DNA from: JAKJGA01 sp029554345
Lineage (GTDB): Bacteria; Spirochaetota; UBA4802; JAFGJZ01
Reading direction: 5' to 3'
Assembly: GCA_035395685.1 (NCBI GenBank)
Contig: DAOPBR010000003.1
Coordinates: 45,239 to 109,238, forward strand
DNA length: 64,000 nucleotides
Of this stretch, positions 42,586-50,968 are shown piece after piece. The notes beneath the pieces were generated by a model, which was not told the origin of the DNA, ran no database searches, and worked only from the letters and a program-made list of their open reading frames with translations. The translations under genes were made by a program, and so were the position numbers. How positions within the stretch are numbered: the first letter of the stretch is position 1; each line of letters opens with the position of its first letter.

Positions 42586-42744
42586 CTATTGATGTTTATG
42601 TCTGTAAGGTTCGTTTCTGTTTAGGCTGCAGCAGCTTAAGTGACCATCGCCGAATAATTCCTTATTGGATTTTCCCAGACGTTTCAAATAATCGATCCAT
42701 TTTTGTTTTAGATTATTTAAAAAACCGCCGTTCTCCTTTTTCAT
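42586..42744 (-). CDS. Small Cys-Cys protein, LDCC-motif putative metal-binding family
   Basis: A 52-residue gene behind a very strong ribosome-binding site (AGGAGGTGATTCAT then ATG). The protein begins MKKENGGFLNNLKQKW and contains KRLGKSNKELFGDGHLSCC followed by SLNRNE. The pattern of a basic amphipathic helix, asparagine, F-G, then L-x-C-C-x-L-N matches the small LDCC-motif putative metal-binding proteins I know of (about 40-60 residues, usually LDCC; here LSCC). Function unknown. It shares strand with the DUF2892 membrane protein 155 bp upstream, a plausible partner. The frame on the opposite strand here is a shadow. Confidence 0.7.
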   Translation of the reverse strand: MKKENGGFLNNLKQKWIDYLKRLGKSNKELFGDGHLSCCSLNRNEPYRHKHQ

Positions 42745-42899
42745 ATGAATCACCTCCTATAAATATGACCGTACAGTTCTATTCATAGGCTACATTGACA
42801 ATATAGCGCTTTTTTCGCAAAAGACACGAATTAAAGTTTTTTAGATCAGCGGTTTTGAATTAGTTTAGCAGGCAAAATCTGATGATAAGTATGCGTCAA

Positions 42900-43103
42900 T
42901 TATCCTTTTTTCCGGGTTGATATCCCGAGAGGATAGTACAACGGACAAACGCCGATGACGCTTGTCAGAATAAAAATTACCGCGATAGCGCCGAGTACAA
43001 CCGCCGCAATGCCGGTCAGCTGACCTGTAAAATAAAAAAGTGCAACAGCTGCTGCAAGCAAAATCCGAATTGATCTATCGATAATGCCCATATTCTTTTT
43101 CAT
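42900..43103 (-). CDS. DUF2892 (YgaP membrane-domain-like) small membrane protein
   Basis: 67 residues from the ATG at 43103, preceded by AAGGAGGAG. KNMGIIDRSIRILLAAAVAL, two membrane helices separated by GQLTG, then ILTSVIGVCPLYYPLGIST with the conserved CPLY motif. This is the DUF2892 family, often paired with rhodanese or thiol-metal proteins. The next gene on the strand is the Cys-Cys small protein, which fits a thiol or metal theme. Confidence 0.85.
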   Translation of the reverse strand: MKKNMGIIDRSIRILLAAAVALFYFTGQLTGIAAVVLGAIAVIFILTSVIGVCPLYYPLGISTRKKG

Positions 43104-43403
43104 AATCTCCTCCTTTTCCGGATACATTATATCACGGCCGGATAATAAAAGCAAGAATAGCTCGATAATCATAAAGTGTTAAATATGTTTCTAATTTCTC
43201 GTCGAATTCTAGAGGCTAACTGCTGTTATTCTTTTTTTTCTGCGGCGGGCGGTTTGTTTTGGGTTTGACATGCTTGATAAACATTTATTAGATTTTTATG
43301 AGCTTTATATAGTCTATGTCTTCATGATAATCGATGGTCTATGTAAATAATTAGATATACACTATAGAATCGGAAATGAACTTTGTGAACACGGGAAACT
43401 CTT
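43104..43403. other. Intergenic region between divergent genes
   Basis: About 300 bp, AT-rich, with no credible gene or RNA on either strand. Only the promoter at its right end was recognised. Confidence 0.5.
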
Positions 43404-43432
43404 TTGACAGCTAATTTATGCGTAAGTAATAA
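43404..43432 (+). promoter_or_regulatory. Promoter of the orphan gene
   Basis: TTGACA (43404-43409), 17-bp spacer, TAATAA (43427-43432), followed by TGAGGA and the ATG at 43451. Confidence 0.6.
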
Positions 43433-43450
43433 TACTTTTTTGAGGATAAA

Positions 43451-44206
43451 ATGAATATTTTAGACCTGCAATTCATTTATGAAGATTTTGTATCAAGTAA
43501 ATATGATGAAGATAAATGCGAATCTGTTTTGTTCTCAAAAAACAATTTATTTGTAATCCCGGGTAAAATTGAAACAGATCAAATAATATTAAAGAAAGGT
43601 ATGTCCCAATATGGGAATTGTTTTCTACCGCATATCCATGTATTTTCAAATAAAAATGTATACCGGAAAATCGGTTATATTTTGTTATCAACAGTATTTA
43701 ATCCGGATAATTCTGAAATAGTTTTATCAATAACAAATAGTCAATCTGATATCAAAAAAATAGTTTTTGAGCCTGTTTATAACAGCATTTCTGATAATTA
43801 TGGTTATAAAACACTTCCAGAATCATACGAATATTTTCCAGAAAATGATAAGCTCAATGTAAATCCTTTTAATGATTATTCAATAGAAGTTCATCAAATG
43901 CCTTATTTTAATTTAGTTAAAAGTAATAAAGATTCTTTTAACAATTATGATGAGTATAAAGAAGCTGATACAATAATTTGTCCGAATAATAATCTTGGCC
44001 CGGTAAATAATGATATTGGAGTAATACTGTTTGCAAAATTTCTTTTTGATTTTGCAAATGAGAGTTGTGCAATGGATGAATTATATTTCCGTAGTTCTGA
44101 TTCAGGATGTAATGGCGTAGGACCCGGCAGTTCGCAATTACAGTTACATCTACCGGGCAGTTGGTATTGGGAAACTTCCGGGATGGATTTCAGCTCTATT
44201 TTATAG
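43451..44206 (+). CDS. Unrecognised soluble protein of the accessory region
   Basis: 251 residues, acidic and Asn/Tyr-rich, with no signal peptide or membrane segment. Features: LPHIHVFSNKNVYRKIGYILLSTVF, a Pro/Tyr/Phe-rich middle, and a Gly/Ser-rich end SGCNGVGPGSSQLQLHLPG. Base composition is more AT-rich than neighbouring core genes, which suggests gain by transfer. It has its own promoter and Shine-Dalgarno. I do not recognise the family. Confidence 0.6.
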   Translation: MNILDLQFIYEDFVSSKYDEDKCESVLFSKNNLFVIPGKIETDQIILKKGMSQYGNCFLPHIHVFSNKNVYRKIGYILLSTVFNPDNSEIVLSITNSQSDIKKIVFEPVYNSISDNYGYKTLPESYEYFPENDKLNVNPFNDYSIEVHQMPYFNLVKSNKDSFNNYDEYKEADTIICPNNNLGPVNNDIGVILFAKFLFDFANESCAMDELYFRSSDSGCNGVGPGSSQLQLHLPGSWYWETSGMDFSSIL

Positions 44207-44488
44207 TGAGAATTATTGCCGACTGTGAATAACTTTACTCGGATGTGGTCTCTTGTTTCGTTCAGTAATTTTATCATTCAATTTTCTATATTTGATTAAT
44301 TTATCGGATCTTTTGCACACGCAGTGATAGAGTCTCTTTCTTTACTTGTTAGAAGATAGGATTTTTGGAGGCGATTTCATCTGTGTTGTTCATTTTGTTA
44401 TGTTCCGATCTTAAGTTGTCTTGCATTGAAATAATAGTAATTATTCGTGTATGTTAAAGTAATGAATTTTATATAGCGGGGTATTTAT

Positions 44489-45088
44489 ATGCGGAATATT
44501 TTTAAGGAGAATGAATCAATAGAAATATCATCATTAAGAATTAAACCTGATTCATGGGGTTGCATGGCAGAAGGTTATTTTTGGTCAGCAAAATTGTTGC
44601 TAGAAGAAATTATTCAATCGGAAAGTTATCAAAATAAGTGGGTAGTTTTTCCTATTTTATTCAATATGAGGCATTATTATGAATTGTCATTAAAAGATAT
44701 TTTGGTTAATCTCGGTTATATTTATGATAAAGATTTTTTAATACAAAATCACAATTTAAATTTACTAATAAATAAAGTAGAGATTCGGGCTACTGAATAT
44801 TATGGTGAGCATAGTGATAGATTAGGACATAGATTGTTAATTAAAGACATCTCAGTCACAATGGATGCCATAAAGGAAGAAATGAATTTTTTCATTAAGA
44901 ATGATAATGATTCTTTTGCCTTTAGATATCCATATGATAAAAAGGATAAACCATATTTACCTGAAGATATATACTTTGATTGTAAAATATTATATGAATC
45001 ATTGATAAGATGTCGAAAAATTCTGTCAAGATTAAGTACTGAATTACTTTGTGATGATAAAAATCCAATATTTGAAAATGATAAATAA
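44489..45088 (+). CDS. HEPN-like helical protein
   Basis: 199 residues, almost all helical and AT-rich. FPILFNMRHYYELSLKDILVNLGYIYD (in parts) and HNLNLLINKV resemble the RHxxELxxK and HdLxxL pattern of HEPN-type proteins, which often act as RNases in toxin-antitoxin or abortive-infection systems. The catalytic RX4-6H of toxin HEPNs is not obvious, although RLGHRLLIKD is present. Located directly after the orphan gene, before dnaX. The family assignment is weak. Confidence 0.5.
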   Translation: MRNIFKENESIEISSLRIKPDSWGCMAEGYFWSAKLLLEEIIQSESYQNKWVVFPILFNMRHYYELSLKDILVNLGYIYDKDFLIQNHNLNLLINKVEIRATEYYGEHSDRLGHRLLIKDISVTMDAIKEEMNFFIKNDNDSFAFRYPYDKKDKPYLPEDIYFDCKILYESLIRCRKILSRLSTELLCDDKNPIFENDK

Positions 45089-45188
45089 CTGAACAATGAT
45101 GTGTACAATGATGCTATTCCCCTTCTCATTTCCCTTAAAATCTGCTTGACCATCATCTCTTGTTTTCTATCTTTCTGATGAGGTAAAA

Positions 45189-46826
45189 ATGTCTTATCAG
45201 GTTATTGCCCGGCGGTGGCGTCCGCAGAATTTCAATGAAGTCGTTTTTCAGGATCATGTCCTGAAGACTATCCGCAATTCCATTTCTTCGGGCAGGGTTT
45301 CCCACGCCTATATTTTTACCGGACCGCGCGGTGTCGGAAAGACTACCGTTGCGAGAATTCTCGCCAAGTCGCTCAACTGCCTTGAAGGTCCGACTCCTGA
45401 TCCTTGCGGTGTTTGTGAAAACTGCGTCGAAATCAAAAACGGCACTTCCTTCGACGTTTATGAAATTGACGGTGCCAGCAATACAAGCGTCGATAATATC
45501 CGCGACCTGCGCGAAAAGGTCAACTTCGCTCCAGTTAAGTCAAAGTTTAAGATTTATATCATAGATGAAGTTCACATGCTGTCTACAGGGGCTTTTAACG
45601 CTCTGCTGAAGACTCTTGAAGAGCCTCCTGCTCATGTAGTCTTTATCTTCGCGACTACAGAGATTCATAAAGTACCTGATACAATTTTATCCAGATGTCA
45701 GAAATACAATTTCAAAAAGATTCCGGTTGAAGCGATTGCGGATCATCTTAAGAAAATTCTTTCATCAGACAAGGTCGATTACGAGCCTTCGGCAATATTT
45801 CCCATCGCTCGTGCGAGCGGCGGTTCTATGCGTGACGCGCAGTCTCTGCTTGAACAGGCTATTTCCTTTTCTGACGGAAAGATCACTGAAGCAAACGCGC
45901 TTGAGTCTCTCGGCATCGTTCCATTTTCGAGCTATTCAAGACTTCTTTCGGCACTTGTTTCATTGTCAAAAGAAGCTCTGATGAAAGAGATTGATTCAAT
46001 TGCCGAAAGCGGTGCGAATCTTCAATTATATCTTTCTGGTTTCGCTGAGGTCATAAGATGTGTCCGTCTTCTCAAAAGCGGAATCTATCTTTATAACGCT
46101 TCATCTTTTTCAAAAGAGGAAGCCGAAGCTCTGAAGAAATTTTCAGATGAATTTTCTGATGAGGAATTATCAGCATTTTTTAAAATTCTAACCAGCACAT
46201 ATTTTGAGATTAAGGGAATAGAGAACGAGCGCTTAAGTATTGAAATGGGTCTTCTCGACATGATCGAACTCCGTTCAAGACCTTCCATTGCCGAAATAAT
46301 AAAAAAACTTGAATCATCACCGGGAGTTTTGCCGACTGCTGAAAAAAAAAGCGTTCAGACGGCAAATCCTGAAGTCCCTGTAAGAAATATTCCAGAGAGA
46401 ATAAATCCGGCAAGTTCACAGCCTCAAAAAAAAAATGATATTGCCGCAGACGGAATTCTGAATTCATTTTTTGAAGAGTCGCGAAAGATTAAACTTTATC
46501 TTTATCAGAAAATAAAAGCCGCTTACAATGTCGAAGTCAAATCGTCCGTAGTAGTTTTTTCAAAAATCAATGACGGAAAGATTCTTGACGCTCATGACAT
46601 CGCTTTCATAAAGGACTGGTTTGCGGCAAAATCGTTTTCGGTTAGAATAGCCGAAGAAAACGAACCAGACGACGCGCCTTTGCCGGAAGAAGATGTGCGT
46701 ACTGCCGTTGATTTCGGAGTTGAAGAAAAACCGCATCCCGCAGTAGAGAAGGTTGTGAATTTTTTTCAGGGCGAGATAGTTGAGCCTCAAAAGAAAAATA
46801 ATATGAATAAAAATATCGGAGAGTAG
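45189..46826 (+). CDS. dnaX: DNA polymerase III subunit tau/gamma
   Basis: 545 residues. AAA+ clamp-loader ATPase: Walker A GPRGVGKTT (residues 45-53), zinc ligands Cys64, Cys73, Cys76 and Cys79, Walker B YIIDEVHML, SRC motif ILSRCQKYNF, and domain III to about 370. The tau-specific C-terminal region follows low-complexity linker sequence with A9 (46342-46350) and A10 (46426-46435) runs. A -1 shift at the A10 run meets TGA at once, giving a product of about 416 residues, close to E. coli gamma. dnaX-ybaB-recR is a conserved replication/repair cluster. Confidence 0.95.
   Translation: MSYQVIARRWRPQNFNEVVFQDHVLKTIRNSISSGRVSHAYIFTGPRGVGKTTVARILAKSLNCLEGPTPDPCGVCENCVEIKNGTSFDVYEIDGASNTSVDNIRDLREKVNFAPVKSKFKIYIIDEVHMLSTGAFNALLKTLEEPPAHVVFIFATTEIHKVPDTILSRCQKYNFKKIPVEAIADHLKKILSSDKVDYEPSAIFPIARASGGSMRDAQSLLEQAISFSDGKITEANALESLGIVPFSSYSRLLSALVSLSKEALMKEIDSIAESGANLQLYLSGFAEVIRCVRLLKSGIYLYNASSFSKEEAEALKKFSDEFSDEELSAFFKILTSTYFEIKGIENERLSIEMGLLDMIELRSRPSIAEIIKKLESSPGVLPTAEKKSVQTANPEVPVRNIPERINPASSQPQKKNDIAADGILNSFFEESRKIKLYLYQKIKAAYNVEVKSSVVVFSKINDGKILDAHDIAFIKDWFAAKSFSVRIAEENEPDDAPLPEEDVRTAVDFGVEEKPHPAVEKVVNFFQGEIVEPQKKNNMNKNIGE
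46426..46435 (+). promoter_or_regulatory. A10 slippage site inside dnaX
   Basis: Ten consecutive A residues read as CAA-AAA-AAA-AAT in frame. One extra A, or a -1 ribosomal shift, gives CAA-AAA-AAA-AAA-TGA. A second homopolymer of nine As at 46342-46350 leads to a stop 8 codons later in the same alternative frame. Both fall after the ATPase core. Confidence 0.6.
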
Positions 46827-46827
46827 T

Positions 46828-47139
46828 ATGTTCGGTGAACTCGGAAATTTAATGAAAATGCAGAGCGAGATCCGCAAGATTCAGAAGACTTTAAAGAAGA
46901 TGGAATCTGTCGGCATAAGCGATGACGGACTCGCGTCGATTACCGTTAACGGCGAATTTGAAATTGTTTCTGTTAAGATTGACGAAGATGTTTTGAAAAC
47001 TGCTGACAAGCGTCAGATTGAAAAGGCTGTTTCTCATGCATATAACAAAGCTGCTAAATCCAATAAAGAGGCAAGCGCCGCGAAGATGAAAGAACTTACA
47101 GGCGGACTGAAAATTCCTGGAATGGACGGATTGTTTTAA
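46828..47139 (+). CDS. ybaB: YbaB/EbfC nucleoid-associated protein
   Basis: 103 residues: an N-terminal coiled coil (LMKMQSEIRKIQKTLKKME), then GLASITVNGEFEIVSVKIDEDVL and DKRQIEKAVSHAYNKAAK, with C-terminal GGLKIPGMDGLF. Matches the YbaB family of DNA-binding dimers; the Borrelia homologue EbfC binds DNA upstream of erp genes. Starts 1 bp after the dnaX stop, with GGAGAG upstream, and overlaps recR by one base. Confidence 0.93.
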   Translation: MFGELGNLMKMQSEIRKIQKTLKKMESVGISDDGLASITVNGEFEIVSVKIDEDVLKTADKRQIEKAVSHAYNKAAKSNKEASAAKMKELTGGLKIPGMDGLF

Positions 47140-47735
47140 TGGTTTCAAAGTATCTTGAAGCTCTCATCGCAGAATTTTCTAAAATTCCCGGAATGGGACA
47201 GAAGAGCGCTGCGCGTGCGGCATTTTATATCTTAAAGCAGAAAGATTCGGACGTCAAAAGATTTGCATCCGCCTTGATAGATATAAAAGAAAAAATCCGT
47301 GAGTGTTCGGTTTGCGGCGGAATATCTGATGCGGACATATGTTCGATATGTTCTGATCATTCAAGAGATTCCTCGGTTATTTGCGTTGTCGAAGACGAAA
47401 AAGATATTCTTACCATCGAAAAGACCCGCATTTTCAGAGGTGTCTATCATGTTCTGAAGGGAGTTATTTCTCCTCTTGACGGAATAGGTCCGGATGATTT
47501 GAGAATCAATGAGCTTTATGATAAATGTAAAACAGGCAAGGTGAGGGAGATTATTCTCGCTACCAATCCGACTCTTGAAGGTGACGCAACATCTCTCTAC
47601 CTGACGCATAAACTTAAAGAGATGAACATCCGCGTGATGCGCATATCGCGCGGACTTCCTGTCGGCGGTGAACTCGATTTTGCCGATACTGCAACTATTG
47701 CGCGTTCATTCGATGAAAGGATAGAGGTTTTTTAA
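47139..47735 (+). CDS. recR: Recombination mediator RecR
   Basis: 198 residues, normal length. Helix-hairpin-helix FSKIPGMGQKSAARAAFYIL, zinc finger CSVCGG...CSIC, Toprim VICVVEDEKDILTIEK and YHVLKGVISPLDGIGPDDLR. Works with RecF and RecO at gaps and stalled forks. Its stop codon overlaps the convergent der gene by 4 bases with no terminator between. Confidence 0.95.
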   Translation: MVSKYLEALIAEFSKIPGMGQKSAARAAFYILKQKDSDVKRFASALIDIKEKIRECSVCGGISDADICSICSDHSRDSSVICVVEDEKDILTIEKTRIFRGVYHVLKGVISPLDGIGPDDLRINELYDKCKTGKVREIILATNPTLEGDATSLYLTHKLKEMNIRVMRISRGLPVGGELDFADTATIARSFDERIEVF

Positions 47736-49213
47736 CCTCTTCCGTTTCTGTTTCTTCCTCTTCGGCCGGCATTTTCCTTTGTTTTTTTGGAATCTCTTTT
47801 TTTCGGAAATTTATTAGCCTGCGCGATTTTATTTTTTTCAGTTTTGGTTTTCGGTTTCGGCTTAACTCTGCTTTTATTTTCAGCAGCTGCCGCTTCTTTG
47901 CGTTTTCTATCCTTTCCTTCGAGCTTAATTACTATAGGAATGCCGTGAATTCCGAGAAGTTTCTGAAACTCTTTCTGCAGAAAGCGGACTGCATCTGCGC
48001 GGAAATTTTTCTCGTTATTAACGAAAAGTTTGAACTGAGGCGGAATCGTGTCAACCTGAGTCGCATAGTAAATCTTAATATCGCTACCGAGTGAAGGAAG
48101 TTTGTGTTCTCTTTGAATTTCTTCAAGCGCCTTGTTCAGTTTTGCCGTTCCTATTCGCTTGGAAGCTTTCTCTTTCATCTCAATCGCTGTTTTTAAGAGC
48201 TTATGAATTCTTGTTTTTTCTTTTGCAGATATGGCAATGATAGGGAAGTCTGCAGTTCGATAAAACTTAAAGAGAAGGTATTCTTTGAATTCTTCGAAAG
48301 TTTTATCGGTTTTTGTAACCGCATCCCATTTGTTTACAGCAATTATAAGAGGTTTGTTAACTTCAAGGATCTGATCGGCGATTTTTTTATCTGCTTCGGT
48401 TAGTCCCTGCGCTGCATCAATCAGATGAACAACAACATCTGAATCCTTTATTGACTGAATTGAACGGTTTAGTGAGTAGTATTCAACGTCTTCCTTTATT
48501 CTTTTTTTGCGTCTTATGCCTGCTGTATCTATTATTTCGATTGTTTTCTCTTCAAAACGGAAAGAATCATTAACTGAATCGCGTGTTGTGCCGGGTATAT
48601 CCGAAACTATTGATCTTTCGCAGCCCATGAAAGCGTTAAGAAGCGTCGATTTGCCCGCATTCGGTTTTCCGACTAGAGAAATTTTGAGATCAGGTTCACC
48701 GATACTTTTCGGTGAATGAGGAAGCAGGTCTGCTATTTTATCGAGAAGCATCGGAATATTGAAATTGCTCTTCGCGGAGATTGGAAGAATGTCATTTACT
48801 CCCAGCTCGTAGAAGTTCGACATGTTTCTCAGCTCATCTGATGAATCCATTTTGTTTACTGCGACAATCATTGGCTTAGAAAGTTTTCTGATTTTTGAAA
48901 TAAGCGTGTGATCAAACTTTTCAACTGAAGGATTTTCAAGAAGAAATACTATCAAATCTGCATTTTCAAGATGATTCTCTGCATTAGAAATGATTTTTGA
49001 AGATAATTCAGAATCTTTAGGCAGATCAAGTCCCGGAGTATCGGATAAAATGAATGAACACTTGGGATGATTGACTTTGAAATTCAAAATATCGCGTGTA
49101 AGACCCGGAAGATCATCAACGATCGCGTGTTTTTTCTTTATGAGTGAATTGAAGAGCGTTGATTTTCCAACATTTCTTCTTCCTATGATGACTACAAGTG
49201 GTATCTGTTTCAT
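47732..49213 (-). CDS. der: Ribosome assembly GTPase Der (EngA)
   Basis: 493 residues with two G domains: G1 GRRNVGKSTL and GKPNAGKSTL, G3 DTPGLDLP and DTAGIRRK, G4 NKMD and NKWD, then a KH-like domain (to about residue 435) with PPQFKLFVNN and GIPIVIKLEGKDRK. The last 55 residues are a very basic disordered tail (many Lys, Arg, Ala, Asn), longer than in E. coli. Needed for 50S assembly. Confidence 0.94.
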   Translation of the reverse strand: MKQIPLVVIIGRRNVGKSTLFNSLIKKKHAIVDDLPGLTRDILNFKVNHPKCSFILSDTPGLDLPKDSELSSKIISNAENHLENADLIVFLLENPSVEKFDHTLISKIRKLSKPMIVAVNKMDSSDELRNMSNFYELGVNDILPISAKSNFNIPMLLDKIADLLPHSPKSIGEPDLKISLVGKPNAGKSTLLNAFMGCERSIVSDIPGTTRDSVNDSFRFEEKTIEIIDTAGIRRKKRIKEDVEYYSLNRSIQSIKDSDVVVHLIDAAQGLTEADKKIADQILEVNKPLIIAVNKWDAVTKTDKTFEEFKEYLLFKFYRTADFPIIAISAKEKTRIHKLLKTAIEMKEKASKRIGTAKLNKALEEIQREHKLPSLGSDIKIYYATQVDTIPPQFKLFVNNEKNFRADAVRFLQKEFQKLLGIHGIPIVIKLEGKDRKRKEAAAAENKSRVKPKPKTKTEKNKIAQANKFPKKRDSKKTKENAGRRGRNRNGRG

Positions 49214-49384
49214 TTTTTTCTTCCGCGTAAAATTATTTTTGATAATTATTCAATAAGAGAAATATATTTTGATCGATTTGATTCGGCAATAGATAAAAAT
49301 ATCATTTGAATGATTTCAAATACCAGTTTTTTAACTTGCATAACATTATTAAAGCACTTTTTATGTGATTATATAAAAAAAAGC

Positions 49385-49411
49385 TTGATAATTAAACTTG
49401 ATTATTATAGA
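49385..49411 (+). promoter_or_regulatory. Promoter of the Lys-rich small protein gene
   Basis: TTGATA (49385-49390), 15-bp spacer, TATAGA (49406-49411). The Shine-Dalgarno GAGGAG follows at 49431-49436. Confidence 0.4.
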
Positions 49412-49442
49412 AGAATGTATTAATCAATTAGAGGAGTTAAAA

Positions 49443-49643
49443 ATGGCGGAGAAATCTCTCAAACAGCTTCTTGCAGATGACAAAAAATGCAAAGACAAAA
49501 TCAAGAAAGCTAAGGATCAGATCGCAGCTGATCAGAAAACTCTCAAAGTTCTTGCAGAAAAAATCAAAGATGCAAAAGCTAAAGAAGCAGCTGCTAAGAA
49601 AAACAGCAAGAAAGTTGTTAAAAAAGCTGTTAAAAAGAAGTAA
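49443..49643 (+). CDS. Lys-rich histone H1-like basic protein
   Basis: 66 residues from the ATG at 49443 (GAGGAG 6 nt upstream); a longer frame from 49398 is less likely. 24 of 66 residues are Lys. The N-terminal part is a charged helix (LADDKKCKDKIKKAKDQIAA), the C-terminal tail is AAAKKNSKKVVKKAVKKK, like histone H1 tails. Probably a DNA- or RNA-binding nucleoid protein, but coiled-coil charge alone could also fit a ribosome-associated protein. It has its own promoter and terminator. Confidence 0.7.
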   Translation: MAEKSLKQLLADDKKCKDKIKKAKDQIAADQKTLKVLAEKIKDAKAKEAAAKKNSKKVVKKAVKKK

Positions 49644-49660
49644 TTCGTTTTATCTTTTTT

Positions 49661-49690
49661 TAAAAGGCTGCTTTCGGGCAGTCTTTTTTT
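49661..49690 (+). terminator. Terminator after the Lys-rich gene
   Basis: AAAAGGCTGC pairs with GCAGTCTTTT (one G-U) around TTTCGG, followed by a T8 run ending at 49690. Confidence 0.85.
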
Positions 49691-49779
49691 TTCTTAACCC
49701 CGTCTTCTTTTCATGTTTCTAAAGCTAGTCTTCAATTCTTCCGAAAATAAAAAAGGGAATCTAATATTCGGAGATTTTT

Positions 49780-50958
49780 GTGTATACATACAAAGAGCGC
49801 AAGCAGAGATTTTTCAGTGAGATAACCAATAAAGAGCAGATATACTCTATATTAAAGGTTAAATTCAATCAAAAGTCTCTTAAAATAAAGTTTGATCTTG
49901 ATGCGCGCGAAATTCTTTTTAATGAATTCAATGATTCCGATCATACAATCATGGTTGTTACCGATGAAAGTTATATTCCCAACGCCGAAGGCATTATTGT
50001 AGTTTCGGCTCTTCTTGAAAAATATTTTGAAGCAGATCTGAAAATTTTAGAAAAAAAGACCGACGGTTATTTTAAATGCTCCGTTCACGGCGGCCGTATC
50101 GCGACTACAGGAAGATCCGATCTCCGGTTTAAGGTCAATGAGGATGATGTTGTTGCAACAAATTTCAGATTTTCAAAGTATTCAATTGATTTAAATACAT
50201 ATACTCTTCCAACCAGCATAAAGGTAATACTCGACCAGTTTGAATCAAGCAAGCGTTCAAGCGCCGATTTCTATGAAATAGGCTACTTCGATACGGAAGA
50301 CGAAATTCTTCTTGCTATGAAGAAAACAAATTCATCACTTTTGATTTCAGATTTAAATGATCCTTCGACGTTTTCTCCTCCGATTGACGGTTTTCTTGAT
50401 TTCAGGGCTGTTTTGCGCGAAAAATCTGATCACTATATTTCGAAGCTGAAAGAAAAGGGCTACATCTCCGTAGCAATGATTCCCATTGTTTATATTTCTG
50501 ATTCCGAGTCGGTAATTCCATTTGCTTACATCAGAATGTACTCTAAGATAAAAAAATATGATTTGGATGATGTTTTTTCGATGAAGGAGGACTCTTTCCG
50601 CCTTGTAGAACGTATTCGCGAAGCAAATACTGTTCTTCTTTCACAGAAACAGCGTATAACTGATATCAGCCGGGGCGGCCTGAAGCTTTTAATCGATAAT
50701 GACGAGCTTAAACGTTATCTTATAAAGTCGCGCGGGTTCGTTTTTGATATAGTTTTTAAACTGCAGGCTCCTATTACTATTTATGCTGAAATACGTTTTA
50801 CGGGAACAGATGACGAGAAAAATCTGATTTTGGGAATGTGTTTTGTCGGCAATACTTCGAGAAAAGATCAGATGAAGCATTTATATGATATTCTTGAACC
50901 GATGGAGCTCGAATATAAGAAAAAGCTTATTCTTCAGATGAAACAGCGCCAGACTTAA
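49780..50958 (+). CDS. PilZ-domain protein (probable c-di-GMP effector)
   Basis: 392 residues, starting at GTG with GGAGAT 5 nt upstream. The N-terminal 270 residues have mixed alpha/beta segments (EQIYSILKVKFNQKSLKIKF, VPIVYIS-like IPIVYISDSESVIPFAYIRM) as in uncharacterised spirochaetal PilZ proteins. The C-terminal PilZ domain has LLSQKQRITDISRGGLKLLI, giving the R-x-x-x-D-x-S-x-x-G motif (about 289-308), and GTDDEKNLILGMCFVG. Likely couples c-di-GMP to motility or envelope functions. Same organism has a large che operon. Confidence 0.8.
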   Translation: MYTYKERKQRFFSEITNKEQIYSILKVKFNQKSLKIKFDLDAREILFNEFNDSDHTIMVVTDESYIPNAEGIIVVSALLEKYFEADLKILEKKTDGYFKCSVHGGRIATTGRSDLRFKVNEDDVVATNFRFSKYSIDLNTYTLPTSIKVILDQFESSKRSSADFYEIGYFDTEDEILLAMKKTNSSLLISDLNDPSTFSPPIDGFLDFRAVLREKSDHYISKLKEKGYISVAMIPIVYISDSESVIPFAYIRMYSKIKKYDLDDVFSMKEDSFRLVERIREANTVLLSQKQRITDISRGGLKLLIDNDELKRYLIKSRGFVFDIVFKLQAPITIYAEIRFTGTDDEKNLILGMCFVGNTSRKDQMKHLYDILEPMELEYKKKLILQMKQRQT

Positions 50959-50968
50959 TGTAAATAGT

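Noticed and set aside
42549..42788. 79-codon plus-strand frame
   Set aside because: It is antisense to the small Cys-Cys gene, which has a much better ribosome-binding site and motif.
49471..49722. 83-codon frame overlapping the Lys-rich gene
   Set aside because: Out-of-frame shadow that runs across the terminator.
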